From CAZVWV01 sp964631745 (GTDB lineage Bacteria; Bdellovibrionota_C; UBA2361; JBGSMV01), in the NCBI GenBank assembly GCA_964631745.1, contig CAZVWV010000052.1, positions 1 to 22,729 on the forward strand: a stretch of 22,729 nucleotides of DNA, read 5' to 3'. Numbering within the stretch: position 1 is the stretch's first letter; each line of letters starts with the position of its first letter. The translations under genes were made by a program, and so were the position numbers. Shown here piece after piece: positions 6,048 to 18,569 of the stretch. The notes under the pieces were generated by a model. The model saw nothing but the letters and a program-made list of their open reading frames with translations. It made no database searches and was not told the origin of the DNA.

Positions 6048-9000
6048 ATGAGTTCAAAAATAAAAACCAACCTTAGATTACGACGAAGCTATTCAAAGAT
6101 CCGGGAGATTGCTGAGATACCGGATCTAGTTGCCATACAAAAGAAGTCGTATGAACGGTTTTTGCAAGCCGCGTTGGATCCCGCAAAGCGCGACGATATC
6201 GGTATGCAGAAGGTCTTTAAGTCTGTCTTCCCGATAAAAGATTATAACAACACCGCTTCGCTCGAATTCGTTTCGTATACTTTGGGGCAACCAAAGTACG
6301 ATGTTGATGAGTGTCGTGATCGCGGAATGACTTGGGCCGCTCCGCTACGAGTTACAATTCAGCTAGTGCTTTGGGATGTCGATCCTGAAAGCGGTGCGCG
6401 TAATCTGAATGCCCTTAAGGAAGATGTAGTATACTTCGGCGAAATTCCGCTGATGACTGAACGCGGAACCTTCATGGTGAACGGTACCGAGCGCGTGATC
6501 GTGAGCCAATTGCACCGGTCTCCTGGCGTATTCTTTAGTCACGACGACGGCAAAAGCCATGTTTCCGGGAAGCTCTTATACAATGCCCGTGTAATTCCAT
6601 ATCGAGGTTCTTGGATTGATTTGGAGTTTGACATTAAGGATGTCTTGCACGTGCGTATCGATCGACGTCGCAAGATCAATGCTAGTGTCTTGCTACGCGC
6701 CTTGGGTATGTCGCCAGATGAAATCTTGGCGCATTACTATAAAACTGACTCTATTAATTTCGGTAAGCGCGGAATTGTAACCAAATTATTTAACGCCGAT
6801 CAGCTCGAAGGCCAGAAAGCCTTCCGCGAGATTAAGCACGGCGGCAAGGTGCTTGTTAAGCAGGGCGGTAAGTTTAATCGCGCAGTTATCCGCCGTATCA
6901 AAGAGGCTGAGATCTCTGAGTTGGAAGTCGACCCAGAGTTGATTTATGGAATGTGCAGCGCCGATACGATCATCACTGCCGACGAGAAAGTTGTGAACCC
7001 CAAAACAAACGAGACCTTGATCGAAGCAGGCGAGGTGTTAATCGGGTGGGATGTCATCAAAGATCGTGTGATCTCTTCCTTGGAAAAGGTTGACGAGAAG
7101 ATTGGCCGAGAGATCTGCACCAAAATTAATGTGCTGGTGAAAGCCGGGCAGCAGTTCACCCCAGATACCGTAAACACTAAGGGTGAAGTCGTAGAACAGG
7201 GCAATTTAACGGCCATTAAAGAGCGGAAGGTTACGGCATTACGAACCCTCTATCTAGACGAGCATCACATTGGTGAAGCGCTCTGGAAGACCTTAATGAC
7301 AGATAAGATGGGCCAAGAGGATGACCTTTACGCCTATCTCACCAACGTCGCCTACGTAGAAAGCTTAATCGAAATTTACCGCAGAATTCGTCCGGGCGAT
7401 CCGCCACGTCCTGAGACCGCCGCAGCAACCTTTAAGAACTTGTTCTTTAATGCTGAGCGCTACGACCTATCTGATATTGGTCGTTACAAGATTAACCACA
7501 AGCTCTACATCGCCCAAGGCAAGGAGGCCCCGGCTTTAAACCAGGGAACTCTTACACCGGACGATATTAAAGAGACCGTTCGGTATCTTCTGGAGCTTCG
7601 TAACTCGACTGATCCAGTTAAATATTCGATCGATGATATCGACCATCTCGGTAACCGTCGCGTAAGAGCGGTCGGTGAATTGATGGAGAATCAGTATCGC
7701 ATCGGTCTGGTGCGCATGGAACGCGCGGTTAAAGAGCGCATGGGCATGCAGGATATTGATACGCTTGTGCCGCAGGATCTTATTAACTACAAGCCCGTTG
7801 CGGCCGTGGTGAAAGAGTTCTTCGGGTCATCGCAGCTTTCGCAGTTCATGGATCAGGTTAATCCGCTCTCTGAGATTACCCATAAACGAAGGCTTTCAGC
7901 CTTGGGACCAGGAGGATTGACCCGTGATCGCGCTGGCTTTGAGGTGCGTGACGTAAATCCGACCCACTACGGTCGTATCTGTCCGATTGAGACGCCGGAA
8001 GGTCCGAATATCGGCTTGATATCATCGCTGGCAACTTATGCGCGCGTGAACGAATTCGGCTTCTTGGAAGCGCCTTATCGTGTTGTCGATGCCAAGGGCA
8101 AGGTATCTGATGATTTCGTTTATCTCTCCGCTCTCGAAGAGGAGAGGGAAACCATTGCTCCCGCCACTAAACTGGTCGGGAATGATGGTAAATTCCAAGG
8201 CAGTACTATTCCAGTTCGAAAGAGTGGCGAATATGTGCTGGCTCCCTCGACGGATGTGACCAAGGTCGATGTCAGTCCAAAACAGATCGTATCTGTGGCC
8301 GCGGCGCTGATTCCGTTCCTTGAGAACGATGACGCTAACCGCGCGCTGATGGGATCGAACATGCAACGTCAAGCCGTGCCGTGCTTGAGGACACAAGCTC
8401 CTCTGGTTGGGACAGGTATGGAGCGTATCGTTTGCCGAGATTCCGGTGCCGGAATTCAAGCTAAGCGCGCCGGTAAGGTCGTCTCGGTAGATGCCGAGCG
8501 TATCGTTATTCGCGCTGATCGTACCAGTGATGATCCGCTGGATACAGGCGTGGATATCTATAATCTCGTTAAATACAGAAGGTCCAATCAGGACACCTGT
8601 ATTAATCAGAAACCGATTGTGCGTCCCGGCGAGAAGATCGGGCATGGTGAGATTATCGCTGACGGTCCTAGCACTGAGATGGCGGAACTTGCCTTAGGGC
8701 AGAACGTCTTGGTGGCATTCATGCCGTGGAATGGATACAACTTTGAAGACTCTATTTTGCTGAATGAGAATTTAGTAAAAGATGACATCTTCTCTTCTAT
8801 CCATATTCAGGAATTCGAGTGCGTGGCGCGCGATACTAAACTTGGTAAGGAAGAGATTACTCGTGATATTCCCAATGTCGGAGAAGAAGCTCTTAAGAAC
8901 CTGGACGAGTCTGGCATAATTCGTATCGGAGCTGAGATCCAACCAGGAGATATTTTGGTTGGAAAGATCACTCCCAAGAGCGAAACCCAGTTAAGTCCTG

Positions 9001-10520
9001 AAGAGAAACTCTTGCGTGCCATCTTTGGCGAAAAAGCTGGAGAGGTGCGTGACACCGGACTGAGAGTCCCGCCTGGAGTCGAAGGTACAGTTATCTCCGC
9101 TCAGGTGTTTTCCCGCAAAGGTACTGACAAAGACGAGCGCACGATCGAACTTGAAAAACGTGAGATTGCACGAGTTGAGCAGGACCAGAAGGATGAGATT
9201 AATATTATCCGTGAGGCCGCCCTCAAGGAGATTAGAGATCTTCTCACTGGAAAGGAGACCTCGGCGCGCTTGGTGGATGATAAACGTAATCAGCTAGTAG
9301 CCAAAGGGGTGCAAATTACAGAGGAGATTCTCTCGTCGGTCCCATTCGAGTATCTGCGTGATATTCAGATTGGTGACGAAAGCGCGCAAGAAACAATCAA
9401 CCGCATCGTGGTGAGAACTGGGCAGTTGATCAATAACAAGCGCGCCTTGCTGCAAGAAAAGATCAAGAAGATTAAAGAGGGCGATGAGCTTGCGCCGGGC
9501 GTGATCAAGATGGTCAAGGTGTTCGTTGCCACCCGCCGTAAGATTCAGGTTGGTGACAAGTTGGCAGGACGACACGGAAATAAAGGTGTCTTGTCCAAGG
9601 TGGTTCCTCAAGAGGACATGCCGTATTTGGCGGATGGAACTCCCGTGGATGTCGTCTTGAATCCGTTGGGTGTGCCTTCACGTATGAACGTGGGGCAGAT
9701 TCTTGAGACGCACTTAGGGTTTGCTTGCTACACAATCGGCAGAAAGATTCGGGCCTTGTTAGATCAGATTGTAGATCCCGTAAGTGCTGCCCCTAGGGTC
9801 GATGCCACCGCAGAGCTAAAAAAGAACGTCTTGCAAGAGCTTAGGGAAGTTATCTCCGGCGCTTTAGCGCAGGAAAATGCCACCGCCATGATAGGTAAGC
9901 TTACTGACGATGACGTCATTCGCTTAGCTCAAAAGGAGATGGGTGGCATTCACGTGGCTTCACCGGTATTTGACGCTGCTAGCGAGCTTGAAATCCGCGA
10001 TCTTCTAAAATCTGCAGAGCTTGATCAAAGTGGGCAGGTACAGCTGCATGACGGACGTACCGGCGAAGCCTTCGCCGAGAAAGTTACCGTCGGCATCATG
10101 TACATGCTGAAACTCGATCACTTGGTGGATGATAAGATTCACGCGCGCTCAATTGGACCATATTCGCTCGTCACTCAGCAGCCGCTAGGTGGTAAGGCGC
10201 AGTTTGGTGGTCAGCGATTGGGAGAAATGGAGGTCTGGGCGCTTGAAGCCTACGGTGCTGCCTACTCCCTGCAGGAGTTCTTAACGGTAAAATCTGACGA
10301 TGTGGCCGGAAGAACTCGTATGTATGAATCAATCGTCAAGGGCGAGCATGTGCTCGAACCTGGATTGCCAGAGTCATTTAACGTTATGTTGAAGGAGCTG
10401 CAATCTTTGGGGCTTGATGTCGAATTGATTGAGGACAAGAGCGCTGAAGAATCAGAGGACGAGGAACTCGGCACGACGACTGGCAGTGTAGCTAACGGAG
10501 AGCAGGCCGCTAACGCTTAG
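6048..10520 (+). CDS. rpoB: RNA polymerase beta subunit
   Basis: The beta subunit forms half of the catalytic cleft. The rifampicin-site core GSSQLSQFMDQVNPLSEITH followed by KRRLSALGPGG is present near residue 593, with D516, H526 and S531 (E. coli numbering) all wild type; E. coli N518 is Val here. Other hallmarks include GRICPIETPEGPNIGLI, GDKLAGRHGNKG and SLVTQQPLGGKAQFGGQRLG. With the ATG at 6048 the N-terminus aligns in length with family members. A GTG at 6006 adds 14 residues and has the better ribosome-binding site (AAAGGG, five bases), so the start is unsettled. The protein is about 150 residues longer than E. coli beta, mostly from an enlarged segment at about residues 300-410 and an acidic tail (ESEDEELG). 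Confidence 0.98.
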   Translation: MSSKIKTNLRLRRSYSKIREIAEIPDLVAIQKKSYERFLQAALDPAKRDDIGMQKVFKSVFPIKDYNNTASLEFVSYTLGQPKYDVDECRDRGMTWAAPLRVTIQLVLWDVDPESGARNLNALKEDVVYFGEIPLMTERGTFMVNGTERVIVSQLHRSPGVFFSHDDGKSHVSGKLLYNARVIPYRGSWIDLEFDIKDVLHVRIDRRRKINASVLLRALGMSPDEILAHYYKTDSINFGKRGIVTKLFNADQLEGQKAFREIKHGGKVLVKQGGKFNRAVIRRIKEAEISELEVDPELIYGMCSADTIITADEKVVNPKTNETLIEAGEVLIGWDVIKDRVISSLEKVDEKIGREICTKINVLVKAGQQFTPDTVNTKGEVVEQGNLTAIKERKVTALRTLYLDEHHIGEALWKTLMTDKMGQEDDLYAYLTNVAYVESLIEIYRRIRPGDPPRPETAAATFKNLFFNAERYDLSDIGRYKINHKLYIAQGKEAPALNQGTLTPDDIKETVRYLLELRNSTDPVKYSIDDIDHLGNRRVRAVGELMENQYRIGLVRMERAVKERMGMQDIDTLVPQDLINYKPVAAVVKEFFGSSQLSQFMDQVNPLSEITHKRRLSALGPGGLTRDRAGFEVRDVNPTHYGRICPIETPEGPNIGLISSLATYARVNEFGFLEAPYRVVDAKGKVSDDFVYLSALEEERETIAPATKLVGNDGKFQGSTIPVRKSGEYVLAPSTDVTKVDVSPKQIVSVAAALIPFLENDDANRALMGSNMQRQAVPCLRTQAPLVGTGMERIVCRDSGAGIQAKRAGKVVSVDAERIVIRADRTSDDPLDTGVDIYNLVKYRRSNQDTCINQKPIVRPGEKIGHGEIIADGPSTEMAELALGQNVLVAFMPWNGYNFEDSILLNENLVKDDIFSSIHIQEFECVARDTKLGKEEITRDIPNVGEEALKNLDESGIIRIGAEIQPGDILVGKITPKSETQLSPEEKLLRAIFGEKAGEVRDTGLRVPPGVEGTVISAQVFSRKGTDKDERTIELEKREIARVEQDQKDEINIIREAALKEIRDLLTGKETSARLVDDKRNQLVAKGVQITEEILSSVPFEYLRDIQIGDESAQETINRIVVRTGQLINNKRALLQEKIKKIKEGDELAPGVIKMVKVFVATRRKIQVGDKLAGRHGNKGVLSKVVPQEDMPYLADGTPVDVVLNPLGVPSRMNVGQILETHLGFACYTIGRKIRALLDQIVDPVSAAPRVDATAELKKNVLQELREVISGALAQENATAMIGKLTDDDVIRLAQKEMGGIHVASPVFDAASELEIRDLLKSAELDQSGQVQLHDGRTGEAFAEKVTVGIMYMLKLDHLVDDKIHARSIGPYSLVTQQPLGGKAQFGGQRLGEMEVWALEAYGAAYSLQEFLTVKSDDVAGRTRMYESIVKGEHVLEPGLPESFNVMLKELQSLGLDVELIEDKSAEESEDEELGTTTGSVANGEQAANA

Positions 10521-10561
10521 TTGCGCTATTAGACCGCGCGCAGGTTGCGGGTGTAGTTGCT

Positions 10562-10599
10562 CGGAAGTGTTGGTTGCCAAAAGGCAGCCAACACTTCCG
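10562..10599 (+). terminator. Strong hairpin in rpoB-rpoC gap
   Basis: Bases 10562-10578 pair with 10583-10599 over 17 bp with a single G-U and an AAAA loop; the arms begin CGGAAGTGTTGG and end CCAACACTTCCG. No U-run follows and rpoC must be transcribed through it, so RNase III-type processing or mRNA stabilisation is likelier than termination. Confidence 0.7.
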
Positions 10600-10633
10600 G
10601 GAGATAGAGAAGATTTAAGAGGAATGAATTAAG

Positions 10634-14747
<4,114 letters not shown>

Positions 14748-14758
<11 letters not shown>

Positions 14759-14774
14759 GGAAATTACAGCGACT
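14748..14774. terminator. Shared hairpin at convergent gene ends
   Basis: GCTGTAA (14752-14758) and TTACAGC (14764-14770) pair perfectly around GGAAA; including wobbles the stem reaches 11 bp (14748-14774). The rpoC TAA and the opposite-strand TAA both lie within the stem. It could serve both directions, but neither side has a U-run, so termination strength is uncertain. Confidence 0.5.
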
Positions 14775-16116
14775 GCAAGAACGCAATAACCTTGGCGCGG
14801 TCGGCAGCATCCAGGTTTTTAAAAGCATTTCGTGAGCGCCGCGCTTCGCCGCCGTGCCACAAGATCGCTTCCTCTAACGTACGTGCGCGGCCATCGTGTA
14901 AGAACCCCACGCGTGGCGGGCGGTTTCCGTTGGCAGAGCTAATGAGAAACTCAGTAAGTCCAATTCCCCAAAGCGGGGTAGTGCGCCATTCGTGGCCGCT
15001 GGCTTGGAACTCAGCGCGCTTGTCAGAAAGATCCTGCCCCATATTGTGCAGCAGTAAATCAGTAAAGGGATGAAATTCTTGGTTGGCTAGTTCCGGCACT
15101 GTGCTGGCCTCGGTGCGCAGCGTTAGGGTATGGCACCCATGGCAGTTGATGGCCTGAAATAGTTGCTTGCCGCGGCGCACGATCGGTTTTTCCTGATCTC
15201 GGGAAGGGGTCACGCCCGCGACCTGTTGGTACAGGACAACGCGTGCCATAGTGGCCGGGTCGACTTCAGGCTCGATGCCGGAGTTGTCGCTAAAGATCTC
15301 GTTGGTCATGCCCATATCGTTAAAAAAGGCCGCGGCCGATTGTTGCTTAACGGTCGGGTGCGAGGCGCGAAATCCGAAACGGCCCAAGGCGAACTGGCCC
15401 GATTCATGATTTGGAACGAATTGCGCGCGCCCAGAGATCCCATCCCGGTTTGTATCACTAGGATCGGCCAGGGCTTGTATAGCTGCCTCAGGCACGGCCT
15501 CTAACAATCCCATGCCAATTGTGGGCGGCGTCATGCGCAGAGAAAAAGCTATCTTCTCTTGCTGATAGTGTGGAACCTTAAATTTCAAAATGGGTTTTCT
15601 TAAGTTGTAAGCGGCTCCGTCCGGATAACGCCCCTGAATCTTCTGCCAGCGCAACGAGATATTAAATTTAGTCCTTCCATTGATAGTGTGGTCCCGTAGC
15701 TGTTCCCCAATCCCCGGAATCGGTCGCGGGGAACCGTCCGCATTCAGGCCTTTTAACGCGACCTTAATAAGCATGGCGCTGCCCTCGGGGGAGCGCCGAA
15801 AATTTAAAGCTCCGCGACCGTCTTTAACATGACAAGCGCCGCAGGCGTTGTGATTAAAAAGCGGTCCTAATACAGACTGCCCATTTTTTTTGAAAAATTC
15901 GAACGAGCCGTGAAAGTCACTATGCCCGGCGATGTGATCTAAGAAACGCTCATGCGATGTGATATTCGGAGCGGGCAATTCAAGCGCGGCAAAAAGCGGC
16001 ATGTCGCTAGTAAGGTCTCCCCCTAACCGAGAAAGATCCTGTGCTCCAGCATTGAGTGGGGCGATCGCCAAAACAATTAGGACGCTAAGCAAAACTCTGA
16101 TATTTAAAGGCTTCAT
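14764..16116 (-). CDS. Di-heme oxidoreductase, DUF1111 (COG3488) family
   Basis: The 450-residue protein starts with a signal peptide (MKPLNIRVLLSVLIVLAIAP, cleavage near NAGAQ), so it works in the periplasm. Two CxxCH c-type heme sites are seen: CGACH (residues 92-96) and CHGCH (residues 325-329). The order matches the DHOR/DUF1111 family, often annotated as thiol oxidoreductase or putative peroxidase and sometimes found with iron-uptake genes. Further family-like segments are LLEAVPEAAI, FALGRFGFRA and LHDGRARTLEEAILWHGGEA. I chose ATG 16116 because GGAG lies eight bases upstream; an ATG six codons earlier (16134) lacks one. It stands alone, convergent with rpoC. The physiological substrate is not known for most members. 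Confidence 0.85.
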   Translation of the reverse strand: MKPLNIRVLLSVLIVLAIAPLNAGAQDLSRLGGDLTSDMPLFAALELPAPNITSHERFLDHIAGHSDFHGSFEFFKKNGQSVLGPLFNHNACGACHVKDGRGALNFRRSPEGSAMLIKVALKGLNADGSPRPIPGIGEQLRDHTINGRTKFNISLRWQKIQGRYPDGAAYNLRKPILKFKVPHYQQEKIAFSLRMTPPTIGMGLLEAVPEAAIQALADPSDTNRDGISGRAQFVPNHESGQFALGRFGFRASHPTVKQQSAAAFFNDMGMTNEIFSDNSGIEPEVDPATMARVVLYQQVAGVTPSRDQEKPIVRRGKQLFQAINCHGCHTLTLRTEASTVPELANQEFHPFTDLLLHNMGQDLSDKRAEFQASGHEWRTTPLWGIGLTEFLISSANGNRPPRVGFLHDGRARTLEEAILWHGGEARRSRNAFKNLDAADRAKVIAFLQSL

Positions 16117-16271
16117 TACTGTGACTCCATCCACGGAGGCTTCAAGCTCAACTTAATCTGAAGACTGGAAGTGGGCAGGCTCCGAATACGACGACACATT
16201 ATATACCCTTCGTCGCCCTTATTCCTTATCTTTGGAAACTAACTAATTGCTTCAGCAGCCAGAGACATGTA

Positions 16272-16301
16272 ATTATAGCTAGTATTTTCAGCCGGTTGCA
16301 A
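16272..16301 (-). promoter_or_regulatory. Candidate promoter of the di-heme gene
   Basis: On the - strand TTGCAA (16296-16301) and a perfect TATAAT (16272-16277) are separated by 18 bases. A second - strand TATAAT at 16198-16203 lacks a -35. Either could drive the oxidoreductase gene, leaving a leader of roughly 80-150 bases. Confidence 0.4.
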
Positions 16302-16309
16302 GCTAAATC

Positions 16310-16338
16310 TTGAGCAAGTTATGTCAGTTTAAGATAAT
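16310..16338 (+). promoter_or_regulatory. Candidate promoter of the YgjV-like gene
   Basis: TTGAGC (16310-16315), 17 bases, then GATAAT (16333-16338): four of six and five of six matches to the sigma70 consensus with ideal spacing. It lies about 64 bases before the ATG at 16402, pointing away from the oppositely oriented promoter. Confidence 0.5.
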
Positions 16339-16401
16339 ATCTTACACAAACTGGCTCAATTACAGTATCCGCAAGGTGGTTTCTCATAACGAAGTCCCAC
16401 A

Positions 16402-16935
16402 ATGTATGACCTAAGTTTCCTCTTATCACAGCTCTTTGCGACCGGGACATTCGTTTGTGACCTAATCTCGTGGCAATGCAGAGATCGCACTCGGGTATTG
16501 GCGGTCCTAGTTGTGAGCGCAGTTTTTTACGCGCTGCACTTTGCGCTGTTGCATGCTTGGAGTGGAGCGGCATTGGCCGCGTTTTCGGCACTGCGTTTTT
16601 TTGCAGCGCGAAAGTTTCCTGGGCACAACGCTCTGGTGGCAGTATTCGTAACTGTTACGGTGATTCTGACAGCCGCCACTTACGGCGGATATCCAAGTTT
16701 AATCGCTTGTATGGGCGGGGTGTGTGGAACAATCGCTGCTTTCCAAAGAGAAGGTAAACGCTTACGCCTCATGATGATGGGCGCCACCACGCTATGGTTG
16801 TTATACAATCTCTGTTTAAAATCCCCGGTGGGAACTCTTTTAGAGGCGAGCTTTTTACTTAGCAATATTGTAGGATATCGCAGGCATCGCAAGATAATAG
16901 TGCAGTCCTGTGAATTGGGAATACATCCCAGGTAA
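16402..16935 (+). CDS. YgjV-like inner-membrane protein
   Basis: The 177-residue product is strongly hydrophobic with about five or six predicted membrane helices (for example VLAVLVVSAVFYALHFALLH and ALVAVFVTVTVILTAATY). Spacing and signature segments such as HFALL, SALRFF, GTIAAFQREGKRLR-like cytoplasmic turn, LWLLYNLCLKSPVGTLLEAS and FLLSNIVGYRR resemble E. coli YgjV (the LW-hN...S.GG..EgSFLL.N pattern), a family of unknown function. It is monocistronic by appearance, with its own candidate promoter, and divergent from the di-heme gene. I assign the family, not a function. Confidence 0.7.
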   Translation: MYDLSFLLSQLFATGTFVCDLISWQCRDRTRVLAVLVVSAVFYALHFALLHAWSGAALAAFSALRFFAARKFPGHNALVAVFVTVTVILTAATYGGYPSLIACMGGVCGTIAAFQREGKRLRLMMMGATTLWLLYNLCLKSPVGTLLEASFLLSNIVGYRRHRKIIVQSCELGIHPR

Positions 16936-17009
16936 TGGCGCCCAATCTAGAGGTCGCCCCGGTTATTACCGTGGCCGCAATGCAACAGTTCTGATATGAT
17001 ATTAGGAGT

Positions 17010-17219
17010 ATGCCCCAAAACAACTTGCCGTTTAAGTACGGCAAAATAGATGAAATGTGTGACTCGGATGATATCGCCTATTGGCAACAATGCAGCGACG
17101 AGCAGAAGTTTAAGGAAGCCTGGCGTTTGGTAGTATTGGCTTGTGAGATTAAAGGTCTAAGTAAGGATGAACTCAGATTTCAAAGATCTGTTGCGGCTCT
17201 TCAACGTTGGCAAAGTTAG
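17010..17219 (+). CDS. Hypothetical 69-aa protein
   Basis: The small soluble protein contains CDSDDIAYWQQCSDEQKFKE followed by a helical segment (AWRLVVLACEIKG) and a basic C-terminal half. Short proteins with a DSDD.AYW-type motif are common in bacteria, but I know no function. AGGAG lies only one base before the ATG at 17010, which is tight; an ATG at 17055 gives a shorter product. It ends 27 bases before the CTG of ddl and may be co-transcribed with it. Confidence 0.6.
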   Translation: MPQNNLPFKYGKIDEMCDSDDIAYWQQCSDEQKFKEAWRLVVLACEIKGLSKDELRFQRSVAALQRWQS

Positions 17220-17246
17220 GTATTGGTTTTTTACGGAGATTAGTTT

Positions 17247-18371
17247 CTGAAGCGGTCCTCAACCAGAATCAGAGTAGGCCTAATCTGCGGCGGACGAACC
17301 GCCGAGCATGAAGTCTCGCTGCGCTCTGCCCGGAACGTTTTGGAGGCGCTTGACCGTGGTAGGTTTGAGCCGGTCTTAATCGGAATTGATCGGAGTGGGC
17401 GTTGGCATCTGGTGGATCAAAAACGCTTTCTTGTTGAAAGCGATAACCAAAATATTATTGAGGACGCCTCTGTGGGGGCCTGCGTGGCGCATCTTCCGAT
17501 TCCTGGAGATCGGAGACTCCCTGAAAGCTTTGCAAGCATAACGGAGAAGGGCAGCCCGGCCCAGCTCGACGTGTGCTTTCCGGTATTGCATGGTACCTAC
17601 GGTGAAGATGGCACCATCCAGGGTTTTTTAAAGTTAGCAGGCATTCCTTTTGTGGGAGCTTCCGTGTTGGGGTCGTGCGTCGGAATGGATAAGGATGTCA
17701 TGAAGCGCTTGCTTCAGCAGGCTGGGATTCCGGTGGCTAAGTTTCTCGTATTTGGTCGGCACGAAATTTCTACTATTACTTTCGAGACGGTTGCTGCGAG
17801 TTTAGGTAAGGTATGTTTTGTAAAGCCCGCTAATCTTGGATCCTCTGTGGGGATTAGTAAAGCAGACTCAGCTGAGAAGCTGGCAAAGTCCGTGGCGGAA
17901 GCTTTTAATTATGATAACAAGATTATCATCGAGGAGGCTGTGAACGCGCGTGAGATTGAATGCGCTGTTATGGGTAATGAAAATCCAAAGGTGGCAGTGC
18001 CCGGAGAAGTCGCAACCCAGAGCAGTCACGATTTTTACGATTACGATGCCAAATACATTAGCGCGCAGGGCGCTAAGACAATCATCCCTGCCGATTTATC
18101 TCCGGAAATGGTGAGAAAGGCGCAAGAGACCGCCGCCGGCGCTTATAAGGCGCTGTGTTGTGAAGGCCTGGGCCGTGTCGATCTATTTTTGAAATCGGAC
18201 GGAGCCGTTTTGGTGAACGAAATTAACACCCTTCCTGGATTTACCAATATTAGCATGTACCCAAAGATGTGGGAGGCTAGTGGAGTTTCATATCGGGACC
18301 TAATTTCGCAGCTGATTGACCTTGGCTTAGCTCGCTTTCAGAGCGAGGCGCGGCTCCAGACTGGCGTATAG
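17247..18371 (+). CDS. ddl: D-alanine--D-alanine ligase, CTG start
   Basis: Ddl joins two D-alanines with ATP to make the dipeptide for peptidoglycan precursors. Residues 15-28 read GGRTAEHEVSLRSA, aligning with the N-terminal motif of E. coli DdlB whose E15 corresponds to E20 here. Other hallmarks are FPVLHGTYGEDGTIQGFLKL, FVKPANLGSSVGISK (S150 equivalent), DFYDYDAKY (Y216 equivalent, typical of D-Ala rather than D-lactate ligases), GRVDLF and NEINTLPGFT. In frame there is no ATG, GTG or TTG between the stop at 17241 and the end of this motif; a TTG at 17340 would remove it. CTG at 17247 has GGAG eight bases upstream and gives 374 aa, close to DdlA (364). I therefore infer a CTG start. Confidence 0.93.
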   Translation: MKRSSTRIRVGLICGGRTAEHEVSLRSARNVLEALDRGRFEPVLIGIDRSGRWHLVDQKRFLVESDNQNIIEDASVGACVAHLPIPGDRRLPESFASITEKGSPAQLDVCFPVLHGTYGEDGTIQGFLKLAGIPFVGASVLGSCVGMDKDVMKRLLQQAGIPVAKFLVFGRHEISTITFETVAASLGKVCFVKPANLGSSVGISKADSAEKLAKSVAEAFNYDNKIIIEEAVNAREIECAVMGNENPKVAVPGEVATQSSHDFYDYDAKYISAQGAKTIIPADLSPEMVRKAQETAAGAYKALCCEGLGRVDLFLKSDGAVLVNEINTLPGFTNISMYPKMWEASGVSYRDLISQLIDLGLARFQSEARLQTGV

Positions 18372-18428
18372 CTCAGCGAAATTCTTTTCACTTTCACGCA
18401 ACTTTTTTAAAAAATTCACGATAAGGCT

Positions 18429-18569
18429 ATGTGGTCTTTAATCTGGCCCTGGGTTTTTCTAGTGGGCTTTGGTGCCAGTTTTGGCTCCAGATTAGATGCC
18501 GCGCGAATATTATTTATTCTTAGGAGAAGTCATGACCACCATAGCCGATACCTTACCAACCCAAAGTAA
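18429..18569 (+). CDS. Possible 46-aa small membrane ORF
   Basis: From ATG 18429 the frame gives MWSLIWPWVFLVGFGASFGS, a likely membrane segment, then a basic His-rich tail. It overlaps the start of the next gene in another frame. AAGG is only two to three bases from the ATG, so translation is doubtful. It may be a chance ORF. Confidence 0.2.
   Translation: MWSLIWPWVFLVGFGASFGSRLDAARILFILRRSHDHHSRYLTNPK

Noticed and set aside
17340..18371. TTG at 17340 as the start of ddl
   Set aside because: It would delete the conserved N-terminal motif and catalytic Glu, which are encoded in frame just upstream.
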